Source: Flavobacteriaceae bacterium UBA1115 (GTDB taxonomy: Bacteria; Bacteroidota; Bacteroidia; Flavobacteriales; Flavobacteriaceae). From it: a stretch of 15,659 nucleotides of DNA. Under the pieces are notes generated by a model. The model had not been told where the DNA came from, ran no database searches, and saw only the letters and a program-made list of their open reading frames with translations. The translations under genes were made by a program, and so were the position numbers. The DNA lies in assembly GCA_002313325.1 (NCBI GenBank), contig DCBE01000059.1:495-16153 (forward strand). The letters run 5' to 3'. This document shows positions 1-8,038 of this stretch, piece after piece (positions within the stretch are counted from its first letter, which is position 1; every line of letters starts with the position of its first letter).

Positions 1-569
1 ACAATAAACCCTGGTGCAATCACATTTGATCTTATATTTCTTGAGCCCAATTCAAGTGCTATCGATTTTGAAAAACCAATAATACCTGCTTTGGATGCGG
101 CATAATTTGACTGGCCCGCATTTCCTTTAACGCCAACAACAGAGCTCATGTGAATTAGGCTTCCGTATCGTTGCTTGAGCATGGTGCGTTGTACCGCTTT
201 GGTCATGTTGAAAACAGATTTTAAATTGACTTCAATGACCTTGTCAAAATCTTCTTCCGTGATGCGCATCAACAAGTTATCTTTGGTAATGCCAGCGTTA
301 TTGATGAGTACATCTATAGAATCGTATATTTCCAATACATCGGCAACAAGTTGTTGTGCAGCATCAAAGTCAGCAGCATTTGATTTAAAAGCCTTGGCGG
401 TTATGCCAAATGCGCTTAGTTCTGCCTCCAACTCCTTGGATGGGCCTTCGGATGAGCTGTACGTAAAGGCTACATTTGCACCTTGCTTGGCAAATGCAAT
501 GGCTATGCCACGTCCTATGCCCCTACTGGCGCCTGTAATGATGATGTTTTTTCCTTTTACTAAATCCAT
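1..569 (-). CDS. fabG: 3-oxoacyl-[ACP] reductase FabG, C-terminus cut by window edge
   Basis: NADPH-dependent reduction of 3-oxoacyl-ACP to 3-hydroxyacyl-ACP in cytosolic type II fatty-acid synthesis. I translated the minus strand from the ATG at 567-569: 189 complete codons remain of a family length near 248, so about 60 C-terminal residues lie beyond base 1. The short-chain dehydrogenase signature is intact: nucleotide-binding TGASRGIG at residues 12-19, NNAG at 90-93, and a catalytic set Asn115, Ser143, Tyr156, Lys160 (YAASK), followed by the NVIAPG segment near 182-187. It starts 4 nt after the sucD stop codon, so it is probably the distal gene of the lpx-efp-sucD run. The 3-hydroxyacyl-ACP it makes is the donor used by LpxA and LpxD. 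Other short-chain reductases share the fold, but the motif spacing fits FabG closely. Confidence 0.93.
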   Translation of the reverse strand, partial: MDLVKGKNIIITGASRGIGRGIAIAFAKQGANVAFTYSSSEGPSKELEAELSAFGITAKAFKSNAADFDAAQQLVADVLEIYDSIDVLINNAGITKDNLLMRITEEDFDKVIEVNLKSVFNMTKAVQRTMLKQRYGSLIHMSSVVGVKGNAGQSNYAASKAGIIGFSKSIALELGSRNIRSNVIAPGFI

Positions 570-573
570 GATA

Positions 574-1446
574 TTAAGCTAAAACTTGTGCTACGGTTTT
601 TCCAATGGCTGCTGGCGAGTCCACAACGTGTATGCCACATGATTTCATGATTGCTTTTTTTGCTTCAGCGGTGTCTTCTACACCACCTACTATTGCACCT
701 GCATGTCCCATGGTACGACCTTTGGGCGCTGTTTCACCAGCAATAAACCCAACTACGGGCTTTGGGTTACCTTGAGATTTTATCCAATTGGCTGCGTCTG
801 CTTCCAGTTGTCCGCCTATTTCGCCTATCAAAACAATACACTCGGTTTCATCGTCTTCCATAAGCAATTGCACTGCATCTTTGGTTGTAGTTCCTATAAT
901 GGGATCACCACCAATTCCAATAGCAGTTGTGATGCCATATCCTTCTTTCACTACTTGATCAGCAGCTTCATAGGTTAGCGTTCCTGACTTGGACACGATT
1001 CCTACGTTTCCTTTTTTAAAGACAAAGCCTGGCATAATACCCACTTTGGCTTCACCGGGAGAAATAACTCCAGGGCAGTTTGGACCAACCACACGGCAGT
1101 CTTTCCCACTAACATACTCCATAGCTTTTGCCATATCGTTCACGGGAATACCTTCTGTAATGGTAATTATGACCTTAATTCCAGCTTCAGCAGCTTCCAT
1201 TATCGCATCAGCAGCAAAGGCAGGTGGTACAAAAATGATGGACGTATCTGCGTTTACTTCTTTAACAGCTTCAGCAACGGAGTTAAAGACGGGTTTTTCT
1301 AAATGTGTTTGTCCGCCTTTTCCGGGAGTTACACCTCCAACGACATTGGTCCCATAAGCAATCATTTGGCTTGCATGAAAAGTGCCTTCACTCCCCGTAA
1401 AGCCTTGTACGATAATGTTTGAATCTGTGCTTACTAATACGCTCAT
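574..1446 (-). CDS. sucD: Succinyl-CoA synthetase (ADP/GDP-forming) subunit alpha
   Basis: Alpha subunit of the TCA-cycle enzyme that converts succinyl-CoA, phosphate and NDP to succinate, CoA and NTP; it works in the cytosol with a SucC beta subunit. The 290-residue length is typical. The N-terminal CoA-binding domain carries GFTGSEGTFH at residues 15-24 and GGVTPGKGG at 37-45. The ligase domain has VGPNCPG near 120-126, and the phosphohistidine His248 sits in GRTMGHAGA, matching His246 of the E. coli protein. No sucC is adjacent, so the beta subunit must be encoded elsewhere, as I recall for many Bacteroidota. The ATG at 1446 is 1 nt from the efp stop, which implies co-transcription and possibly translational coupling. 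Confidence 0.96.
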   Translation of the reverse strand: MSVLVSTDSNIIVQGFTGSEGTFHASQMIAYGTNVVGGVTPGKGGQTHLEKPVFNSVAEAVKEVNADTSIIFVPPAFAADAIMEAAEAGIKVIITITEGIPVNDMAKAMEYVSGKDCRVVGPNCPGVISPGEAKVGIMPGFVFKKGNVGIVSKSGTLTYEAADQVVKEGYGITTAIGIGGDPIIGTTTKDAVQLLMEDDETECIVLIGEIGGQLEADAANWIKSQGNPKPVVGFIAGETAPKGRTMGHAGAIVGGVEDTAEAKKAIMKSCGIHVVDSPAAIGKTVAQVLA

Positions 1447-1447
1447 G

Positions 1448-2014
1448 TTATTCTTTTACGCGTTCAATGTAGTTACCTTTTTCGGTATCAACTTTTATTT
1501 TATCTCCCTCGTTAATAAATAAAGGAACATTGATTTTTGCACCGGTTTCGGCAGTTGCGGGTTTTGTGGCGTTTGTAGCCGTATTGCCCTTCACACCCGG
1601 TTCGGTATGTGTAATTTCTAAAATTACACTGGCAGGTATATCAACACAAAGCGGACTGTCATTCTCGGTATTAGTCATAACTGTAACGATCTCCCCTTGT
1701 TTCATCAATTTTGGCTGATCAAGAATGTTTTCTTGCAATTCAATTTGATTGTAATCTTCTGTGTTCATAAAGTGGTAAACATTGCCAACTGCGTATAAAA
1801 ACTGGTATTTACGGTTTTCTACACGTACGGCTTCAATTTTATGTCCAGCAGAAAAAGTGTTGTCAATCACCTTTCCTGAAGTTACACTCTTGAGCTTGGT
1901 GCGTACAAAAGCTGGTCCTTTCCCCGGTTTGACGTGTAAAAACTCTATTATTTTATAAATGTCATTATTGTAATGAATACAAAGACCTTTTCGAATATCT
2001 GAAGTTGACGCCAT
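1448..2014 (-). CDS. efp: Translation elongation factor P
   Basis: EF-P binds between the ribosomal P and E sites and relieves stalling at consecutive prolines. The 188-residue length matches the family's three-domain OB-fold architecture (KOW-like N-domain and two OB domains). The loop that reaches the peptidyl-transferase centre is KPGKG at residues 29-33, with Lys32 at the position that is modified in many bacteria (Lys34 in E. coli). No modification gene (epmA/epmB-like) is adjacent, so the modification state cannot be read from this window. The ATG at 2014 is 2 nt after the lpxA stop, and the gene ends 1 nt before sucD, so it lies inside the envelope gene run. Confidence 0.97.
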   Translation of the reverse strand: MASTSDIRKGLCIHYNNDIYKIIEFLHVKPGKGPAFVRTKLKSVTSGKVIDNTFSAGHKIEAVRVENRKYQFLYAVGNVYHFMNTEDYNQIELQENILDQPKLMKQGEIVTVMTNTENDSPLCVDIPASVILEITHTEPGVKGNTATNATKPATAETGAKINVPLFINEGDKIKVDTEKGNYIERVKE

Positions 2015-2016
2015 AA

Positions 2017-2799
2017 TTAGTTTTGAATATATCCTTTCATAATACCGCGTTGTGATAGTCTGATAAACTGAAGGATGTCATCTCTTTCTGTCGATGCTTC
2101 CATTTCTGCCTCAATAATCTGTGTTGCTTGCGTATTGTTAAAGTTCTTTTGGTAGAGGATGCGGTAAATGCTCTGAATTTCTTTGATTTTATCTGAATCA
2201 AACCCCCTACGTCTTAAACCAACAGAGTTCACACCCGAGTAGGAAAGCGGCTCACGTGCTGCTTTTACAAATGGTGGGATATCTTTACGTACCAATGAAC
2301 CACCTGCGACAAACGCGTGATCGCCAATGGAACAAAACTGGTGTACGGCTGTCATTCCGGCCAAGATAACGTGACTACCTACCGTAATATGCCCGGCAAG
2401 CGTACTGTTGTTAGAGAAAATACAATGGTCACCAACGATGCAATCATGCGCAATATGAGAATACGCCATAATCAGGCAGTGCTTTCCAATTTTAGTCTTA
2501 GCTCTTGAAGTAGTACCACGGTTTATGGTAACACATTCTCTAATGGTTGTGTTATCACCTATTTCAGCGGTTGTTTTTTCGCCATTAAACTTGAGGTCTT
2601 GTGGAACAGCACTGATTACAGCACCAGTAAATATACTGCAGTTTTTCCCTATTCGCGCACCTTCCATAATGGTTACGTTCGGACCAATCCAGGTCCCCTC
2701 TCCTATCACCACGTCTTTGTCAATTGTGGTAAAAGGCTCTATTACTACATTCTTTGCAATTTTCGCATCTGAGTGTACGTATGCTAATGGTTGATTCAT
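2017..2799 (-). CDS. lpxA: Acyl-ACP--UDP-N-acetylglucosamine O-acyltransferase
   Basis: First step of lipid A synthesis: transfer of a 3-hydroxyacyl chain from ACP to the 3-OH of UDP-GlcNAc. The 260 residues start with a left-handed beta-helix of hexapeptide repeats (roughly residues 8-185) and end in an alpha-helical tail. His118 in the SHIAHDC motif aligns with the E. coli catalytic His125; His137 (LAGH) and His153 (AVHQFC) match the other conserved histidines. Gly166 aligns with E. coli Gly173, the residue that sets acyl-chain length, so a long chain is plausible, though Bacteroidota chain choice cannot be proven here. The start ATG overlaps the lpxC-fabZ stop by 4 nt. Confidence 0.96.
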   Translation of the reverse strand: MNQPLAYVHSDAKIAKNVVIEPFTTIDKDVVIGEGTWIGPNVTIMEGARIGKNCSIFTGAVISAVPQDLKFNGEKTTAEIGDNTTIRECVTINRGTTSRAKTKIGKHCLIMAYSHIAHDCIVGDHCIFSNNSTLAGHITVGSHVILAGMTAVHQFCSIGDHAFVAGGSLVRKDIPPFVKAAREPLSYSGVNSVGLRRRGFDSDKIKEIQSIYRILYQKNFNNTQATQIIEAEMEASTERDDILQFIRLSQRGIMKGYIQN

Positions 2800-4196
2800 A
2801 CTTTGACTTGATCTTTTCGTACAATTTGAGCCATCATTTCAGCCTCTGTTGTAACCCTGCCTCTTGAATACGCTACGGCTTGCATATGGCAAATGCCCCT
2901 GCGTATGGGCGATAATAATTCCATTTTGAAAATAAGCGTATCTCCAGGGACAACGGGGTTCTTGAATTTAGCATTTTCAATTTTCATAAAAAATGTAAGG
3001 TAGTTTTCTGGATCTGTAACGGTATTCAAAACCAATACACCCCCTGCTTGCGCCATGGCCTCTATCTGCAGCACGCCGGGCATAACGGGTTGTCCAGGGA
3101 AATGTCCTGCAAAGTAAGGCTCATTCATCGTGATGCTCTTCATTCCTACTATATGCGTGTCGCTCAATTCCAAAATCTTATCTACCAACAAGAAGGGTGG
3201 ACGGTGTGGTAATACGTTCATAATGGCATTTACGTCCATTAATGGCTCCAAATTTAAATTAAATTCAGGCACGCGATTGCGTCTTTCTTTTTTGATTATT
3301 TTAGCGAGCTTTTTGGCAAAGTTTGTGTTGGTGCTGTGACCGGGTTTGTTTGCAATGACCTTACCCTTAATACGGCAACCCACTAGTGCCAAATCACCAA
3401 TTACGTCTAGTAACTTGTGGCGTGCAGCCTCGTTGGGGTATTTTAAAGTCAGGTTATCTAAAATACCATTAGGCTTCACTGAAATACTATCTCTGTTGAA
3501 AGCCTTGCAGAGTTTGTTCATGGTCTCTTTAGAAAGCTCCTTGTCTACATATACTATGGCGTTATTTAGATCGCCGCCTTTGATGAGTCCGCGTTCAAGC
3601 AATGATTCTATTTCATGCAAAAAGCTAAAGGTGCGTGCGTTGGCAAATTGATTCTTAAAATCAGCGAGGTTTTTTATATTTGCATTTTGCGTTCCAAGAA
3701 CTTTTGTGCCAAAATCGACCATTGTAGTAACCTGAAAATTATCCGCTGGAATAACTGTTATTTCACTACCCGTTTCTTCATCGGCGAATGAGATGTTTTC
3801 ACGAACCACATATTCATACCTTTCTGCATCTTGCTCTTCAATTCCGGCTTCTAATAAGGCTTCAACAAAATGGATCGAAGAACCGTCCATAATGGGTGGT
3901 TCAGATTCGTTCAGCTCTATTAAAATATTGTCTATTTCCAGTCCAACAAGTGCGGCTAAAACATGCTCTGATGTTTGTATACTTACACCGTTCTTCTCTA
4001 AGTTTGTTCCTCTGGATGTGTTTACCACCAAATTGGCGTCTGCCTTTATAACGGGAGTTCCTTCTAAATCAACACGTGAAAAGGCATAGCCGTGATTAAC
4101 TGGGGCTGGCTTGAATGTAAGTTTAACTTTTTTTCCTGTGTGGATTCCAACACCGCTTAACGAAACAGTCTTGGAGATAGTGGTTTGTTTAGTCAT
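2796..4196 (-). CDS. lpxC/fabZ: Bifunctional UDP-3-O-acyl-GlcNAc deacetylase / 3-hydroxyacyl-ACP dehydratase
   Basis: A 466-residue fusion. Residues 1 to about 305 are LpxC, the zinc deacetylase that commits UDP-3-O-acyl-GlcNAc to lipid A. Its zinc ligands are His78, His260 and Asp264, with Glu77 and His287 as catalytic residues, all at the same spacing as in E. coli. Residues about 315-466 are FabZ, a hot-dog-fold dehydratase acting on 3-hydroxyacyl-ACP, with HRPPFLLVDK at 331-340, His365 in AGHFPG and Glu379 as the catalytic pair. The two activities compete for the same 3-hydroxyacyl pool, so the fusion may help balance phospholipid and lipid A synthesis (inference). This fusion is a known Bacteroidota trait. 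It overlaps lpxD by 8 nt and lpxA by 4 nt. Confidence 0.97.
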   Translation of the reverse strand: MTKQTTISKTVSLSGVGIHTGKKVKLTFKPAPVNHGYAFSRVDLEGTPVIKADANLVVNTSRGTNLEKNGVSIQTSEHVLAALVGLEIDNILIELNESEPPIMDGSSIHFVEALLEAGIEEQDAERYEYVVRENISFADEETGSEITVIPADNFQVTTMVDFGTKVLGTQNANIKNLADFKNQFANARTFSFLHEIESLLERGLIKGGDLNNAIVYVDKELSKETMNKLCKAFNRDSISVKPNGILDNLTLKYPNEAARHKLLDVIGDLALVGCRIKGKVIANKPGHSTNTNFAKKLAKIIKKERRNRVPEFNLNLEPLMDVNAIMNVLPHRPPFLLVDKILELSDTHIVGMKSITMNEPYFAGHFPGQPVMPGVLQIEAMAQAGGVLVLNTVTDPENYLTFFMKIENAKFKNPVVPGDTLIFKMELLSPIRRGICHMQAVAYSRGRVTTEAEMMAQIVRKDQVKV

Positions 4197-5217
4197 GGTT
4201 AAGTTTCTTTTTTAGGGATTGCAAATCTGAAATATGCGTGTGTAAATTTCTAAAATGCACATACGACTTGTTAAACGCTGTATAATCAAAGGCAGGATAA
4301 CCCATTATTTTTGAGTCGTCTTTAATGTTCTTCAAAATACCGGACTTGGCTTGGATACCAACACGGTTTCCAATGGTCAAATGACCGCTAATTCCAACCT
4401 GTCCACCAATTTGACAGTGCTTCCCTATCTTGGTCGATCCTGCAATACCTGTTTGTGCCGCAATAACAGTATGTGCACCAATTTCAACATTATGTCCTAT
4501 TTGGATAAGATTGTCAAGCTTAACTCCGTCACCAATACGCGTTGATCCCAGTGTTGCGCGGTCAATCGTAGTGTTTGCGCCAATATCAACGTGGTTGCCA
4601 AGAACTACATTGCCCGTTTGTGGAACCTTATCGTATGAACCACTTTCATTGAGCGCCCATCCAAAACCATCGGCACCAATAACAGCGTTATTTTGAATGA
4701 CACAATCGCTTCCGATAACGGTATCGTCAATAATGCGTGCACCAACATGGATAATGGTGTTTTCTCCTATGGTAACGTTTTCACCAATAAATACTTGTGA
4801 TTGGATCACACAGTTTTTTCCAATGGTTGTATGGGCACCAATATGTGCATAATCTCCGATTGATACACCGTCTGAGCAAAACGAATCATCTGAAACGAAT
4901 GCCTTTTTAGACACGCTGGGCTTAGGCACATGCTTGATTTTGTTATAGTGATTTAACAACTTTGAAAAGGCCTCATATGGGTCAGCCACACGAACAAGGG
5001 TTGTTTTGTAATCTTTTTCAGCCACAAAGTCATCACTGACCAAAGTTATGGTAGCAGCTGTAATGTATAAAAAAGGGGTATACTTAGGATTGGCTAGAAA
5101 AGTCAAACTTCCTTTTGTTCCTTCTTCAATTTTAGACAATTTAGAAACCTCTGCTTTAGGGTCACCATCAACAGTGCCAGAAACCAGTTCCGCTATTTGG
5201 GTGGCATTAAATTTCAT
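4189..5217 (-). CDS. lpxD: UDP-3-O-acylglucosamine N-acyltransferase
   Basis: Third lipid A step: N-acylation of UDP-3-O-acyl-glucosamine using 3-hydroxyacyl-ACP. I chose the ATG at 5217 (342 residues). A longer reading frame runs upstream to 5346, but it overlaps the HD gene, and its first 43 codons do not resemble the family. Residues 1-100 form the LpxD N-domain, including GSLTFLANPKY at 36-46. Hexapeptide repeats follow from about 105 to 310, then a helical C-terminus. His242 in LIQIGHNVEIG aligns with catalytic His239 of E. coli. GADGFG at 181-186 is also typical. The start lies 10 nt after the HD stop codon, and a TAATTTTG box ends 5 nt before it. Confidence 0.95.
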   Translation of the reverse strand: MKFNATQIAELVSGTVDGDPKAEVSKLSKIEEGTKGSLTFLANPKYTPFLYITAATITLVSDDFVAEKDYKTTLVRVADPYEAFSKLLNHYNKIKHVPKPSVSKKAFVSDDSFCSDGVSIGDYAHIGAHTTIGKNCVIQSQVFIGENVTIGENTIIHVGARIIDDTVIGSDCVIQNNAVIGADGFGWALNESGSYDKVPQTGNVVLGNHVDIGANTTIDRATLGSTRIGDGVKLDNLIQIGHNVEIGAHTVIAAQTGIAGSTKIGKHCQIGGQVGISGHLTIGNRVGIQAKSGILKNIKDDSKIMGYPAFDYTAFNKSYVHFRNLHTHISDLQSLKKKLNHD

Positions 5218-5227
5218 AGCTGCAAAA

Positions 5228-6445
5228 TTACGAAAAATATCCGTTTTGTTTCGGGAATGCCAAGAAGTACTTGTAATCCTTTCTTGCAAGTATGGGGAAA
5301 TGGGCGTTTTCAGAAAAAGCATCGAATAACGACAGTGCTCCATCAAGGGAACATAATTTAATGGGTTGCTCCTCTAAGTTATAGCCCTGTGTGCTTAGGC
5401 TTCCAGCAAAAACGAAATAATCAATTTCCGTTGTCGATAAACCTAGCTTATCCATAAAAAACTCTCGTTTGGCTGTCAGCTCGGTTTTACTAATGGGCTG
5501 GTTGGCAATATGAATTTTGAGTAAATCACGATTTAAAATCATGTTTGCCAGTGCAGCTAAAATAGCGTCATCGCAATGGCTTGCTGCCTTTAGCGTAACC
5601 CAAATATCGTTATCGTCTAATTCTGTGAAATATGGGATTTTATCATCAAATTCCGGATTTTTATTGCTAGCAATGCCTGTTAGGGCAACGGTACCCAAAG
5701 AATTCTTGGTTGCATTATCCAACTGCTCAAAACGCTTAAAAAAGCGTACCAATAATTCCTCGGCAACAAAGCTTGTTTTATGTAGGTAAACTGACCAATA
5801 CATCATACGGCGGGCGAGTAAAAACTTTTCAATGGAATGAATGGCCTTGGTAAAAAAAACTAAGGCATCCTCCTTAACTGTCATCATGGTAATCAATCGT
5901 TCTGAGTTGATGTTACCTTCTGTAACCCCAGAGTAAAAGCTGTCTCGCTTTAAATAGTCCAACCTGTCCAAATCGATATGTGAGGATATAAGTTGGTTAA
6001 AAAATCCGCGCGTGTATTTATTTGTAAACATTTGAATTGTTAAATCAAGTTTACCTTCAAGTTCACGATTCATGTCAGTCATTAGTGCCAAAGATATTTT
6101 TTCGTGTGCCATTGCAGGCAGTAACGCATGCTCTAGTGCATGTGAAAAAGGGCCGTGTCCAATGTCGTGTAAGAGCAATGCTGCGTAAAGTGCTTCAGCT
6201 TCACTGTCATTTATCTGAATTCCTTGTTTGCGAAAGCTTGCAACAGCTTTGGTGGCCAAATGCATGGCACCCAAAGCGTGTTGAAAACGGGTATGCTCTG
6301 TTGCGGTGAATACCAAAAAAGATAAGCCCATCTGTTTAATCCTACGTAAGCGCTGCACGTAGGGATGATTGATAAGTTTGCCAATAAACGGAGTTGGAAT
6401 TGTAATAAATCCGTAAATTGGGTCGTTGTATTGAGTGAGTTTCAC
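5228..6445 (-). CDS. HD-domain phosphohydrolase (SAMHD1/dGTPase-like)
   Basis: Predicted cytosolic metal-dependent phosphohydrolase of 405 residues. The HD metal site is complete: His56 (RFQHALG), His93-Asp94 (LLHDIGHG) and Asp160 in DLDRLDYLKRD, which matches the SAMHD1 pattern DVDKWDYFARD. His97 and His102 of the GHGPFSH stretch complete the motif. Relatives hydrolyse dNTPs or other nucleotides, but the substrate here is unknown. The C-terminal half (about 230-405) carries no motif I recognise. The frame opens with GTG at 6445. An in-frame TAG lies 18 nt upstream and no ATG comes before codon 39, while the first residues (NDPIYGFI) look like the family start, so GTG is preferred. It heads the lpx gene run, 10 nt before lpxD, and diverges from porX. 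Confidence 0.88.
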   Translation of the reverse strand: MKLTQYNDPIYGFITIPTPFIGKLINHPYVQRLRRIKQMGLSFLVFTATEHTRFQHALGAMHLATKAVASFRKQGIQINDSEAEALYAALLLHDIGHGPFSHALEHALLPAMAHEKISLALMTDMNRELEGKLDLTIQMFTNKYTRGFFNQLISSHIDLDRLDYLKRDSFYSGVTEGNINSERLITMMTVKEDALVFFTKAIHSIEKFLLARRMMYWSVYLHKTSFVAEELLVRFFKRFEQLDNATKNSLGTVALTGIASNKNPEFDDKIPYFTELDDNDIWVTLKAASHCDDAILAALANMILNRDLLKIHIANQPISKTELTAKREFFMDKLGLSTTEIDYFVFAGSLSTQGYNLEEQPIKLCSLDGALSLFDAFSENAHFPILARKDYKYFLAFPKQNGYFS

Positions 6446-6463
6446 TAAAGAAAAAATTACCTA

Positions 6464-6471
6464 CAAAGATA
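6464..6471 (-). promoter_or_regulatory. Possible -7 promoter element for the HD-lpx gene run
   Basis: The minus strand reads TATCTTTG, a full match to TAnnTTTG, ending 18 nt before the GTG start. Transcription would begin about 10 nt before the start codon. I see no clear TTTG -33 partner, so the call rests on one 8-mer and its position in the 31-bp divergent gap. Confidence 0.4.
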
Positions 6472-6476
6472 CATAT

Positions 6477-8024
6477 ATGCAGCCGATTAAACTTTTGTGG
6501 ATTGACGATGAGATAGATTTACTAGAAGCCCACATTATTTTCTTGAACCAAAAGGGCTATCGTGTCACAAAAGCACACAGCGGTCAAGACGCCCTATCGC
6601 TACTAAAAGACAACAGTTTTAATATCGTTCTATTGGACGAGAACATGCCCGGCATGTCAGGTTTAGAAGTGTTGAGTGAAATTAAACAAGACCACCCAGG
6701 ACTACCAGTTATTATGATTACTAAAAGTGAGGAAGAAAACATAATGGAAGAGGCCATTGGCGCCAAAATAGCCGACTATCTAATTAAGCCTGTAAATCCA
6801 AATCAAATTTTACTCGCCCTCAAAAAGAATTTGGATGCCAGTAAACTCGTAACCGAAAAAACAATTGCTAACTATCAACAGTCGTTTCGGCAATTAAGTA
6901 CAGCATTGATGGAAGCCGAAACGCTGAGTGGTTGGAGTGATGTGTATCAAAAAATCTTGTACTGGGAAATGGAAATCGATAGTGTTGATTCGCCAGAACT
7001 CAAAGAAATATTTACCTATCAAAAAACGGAAGCCAACATTGCTTTCTCACGCTTTATTGAGAAGCATTATACCGATTTGCTCTTTGATGAAGAAGCGGAA
7101 AAACTTTTTTCAAATCAGGTGTTTAAGAAATTGGTTGCACCCAAACTAAACCAAAAGCCGACACTGTTGCTGATGATTGACAACCTGCGATACGACCAGT
7201 TTATTTCCATATCCCCCAATATTGCGCCATATTACAAAACAGAAAAGGAAACCGCATATTTTAGCATACTTCCAACTGCCACTCAGTATGCACGCAATGC
7301 CTTTTTTGCTGGACTACTGCCCGCTGAAATGGAGGCAAAATATCCAAATTGGTGGAAAAATGACATCGATGAAGGGGGTAAAAACATGCATGAGCACGAA
7401 TTTTTGAGTGCTCAATTGGATCGCTTAGGGTTAAAGATAAAACACGCCTATACCAAAGTAAACAAACCCTATGAAGCTCGTAAGTTTTTAGATACGCTTA
7501 AGGCAGATCCCGCAGATGGCCTTCAAGTCCTTGTTTATAATTTTGTGGACATGATTTCACACGCCAAAACTGAGATGGATGTAATTAAAGAACTGGCAAA
7601 TTCCGATAAGGCATACCGTTCGCTTACTAAGAGCTGGTTTCAAAACAGCCTTTTGCTAGACATAATTAAATCCGCACAACAAAAAGGCTATCAACTTATT
7701 ATTACCACAGATCACGGCACCATAAATGTGGAACAACCTGCCAAAATAATTGGCGACCGTGAGTCCAGTACGAATATTCGCTACAAAACAGGGCGACGAC
7801 TAAAGACAGACGACAAGCACGTGATGATGGTTTCAGACCCCAAAAGTTTTGGTCTGCCCTCCATCAACATGAGCAGTTCTTTTGCCTTTGCCAAAGAACA
7901 TTACTACTTGATTTACCCTACCCGTTACCATCACTTTGTTAACCATTTTCGCAACACATACCAACACGGTGGCATTTCATTGGAGGAGATGTGCATTCCT
8001 TTTGCGGTGTTTTCTCCAAAGTAG
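6477..8024 (+). CDS. porX: PorX-type response regulator with PglZ (alkaline-phosphatase-fold) domain
   Basis: 515-residue regulator. Residues 4-120 are a CheY-like receiver with acidic pocket Asp10/Asp11, phospho-acceptor Asp54 (VLLDENMPG), Thr82 and Lys104. A helical linker spans about 125-215. Residues about 225-515 are a PglZ domain of the alkaline phosphatase superfamily, with likely zinc ligands Asp235 (MIDNLRYD), Thr267 (LPTATQ), Asp358 and His362 (FVDMISH), Asp412-His413 (TTDHG) and His497 (QHGG). In Porphyromonas gingivalis, PorX works with the kinase PorY to control type IX secretion, and its PglZ domain is reported to cleave oligonucleotides. The partner kinase and secretion genes are not in this window. 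I chose the ATG at 6477 because receiver homology begins there; an upstream GTG at 6435 would run into the divergent HD gene. No output DNA-binding domain is present. Confidence 0.93.
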   Translation: MQPIKLLWIDDEIDLLEAHIIFLNQKGYRVTKAHSGQDALSLLKDNSFNIVLLDENMPGMSGLEVLSEIKQDHPGLPVIMITKSEEENIMEEAIGAKIADYLIKPVNPNQILLALKKNLDASKLVTEKTIANYQQSFRQLSTALMEAETLSGWSDVYQKILYWEMEIDSVDSPELKEIFTYQKTEANIAFSRFIEKHYTDLLFDEEAEKLFSNQVFKKLVAPKLNQKPTLLLMIDNLRYDQFISISPNIAPYYKTEKETAYFSILPTATQYARNAFFAGLLPAEMEAKYPNWWKNDIDEGGKNMHEHEFLSAQLDRLGLKIKHAYTKVNKPYEARKFLDTLKADPADGLQVLVYNFVDMISHAKTEMDVIKELANSDKAYRSLTKSWFQNSLLLDIIKSAQQKGYQLIITTDHGTINVEQPAKIIGDRESSTNIRYKTGRRLKTDDKHVMMVSDPKSFGLPSINMSSSFAFAKEHYYLIYPTRYHHFVNHFRNTYQHGGISLEEMCIPFAVFSPK

Positions 8025-8034
8025 TTTACTTTTG
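8001..8034 (+). promoter_or_regulatory. Possible promoter of tsaE inside the 3' end of porX
   Basis: TTTG at 8001-8004 (-33-like) and TACTTTTG at 8027-8034 (-7-like) are 22 nt apart, within the range for Bacteroidota promoters. The -7 box overlaps the porX TAG and ends only 4 nt before the tsaE ATG, so a transcript from here would be leaderless or nearly so. A chance match is possible. Confidence 0.4.
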
Positions 8035-8038
8035 CTTT

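Noticed and set aside
5218..5346. N-terminal extension of lpxD to 5346
   Set aside because: The extra 43 codons overlap the HD coding sequence in another frame and do not resemble LpxD. The ATG at 5217 matches the family start.
6373..6380. TAAGTTTG as a porX -7 element inside the HD coding region
   Set aside because: It is about 97 nt upstream of the porX ATG with no TTTG at a suitable -33 distance, and such matches are expected by chance at this density.
6477..8024. PglZ domain as a sign of a BREX or Pgl phage-defence system
   Set aside because: The N-terminal receiver with phospho-Asp54 and the 515-residue length identify PorX. No BrxC, PglX methyltransferase or other BREX gene is present.
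7991..8038. Upstream GTG start for tsaE
   Set aside because: It would lie within porX coding sequence, and the added 16 residues do not look like a TsaE N-terminus.
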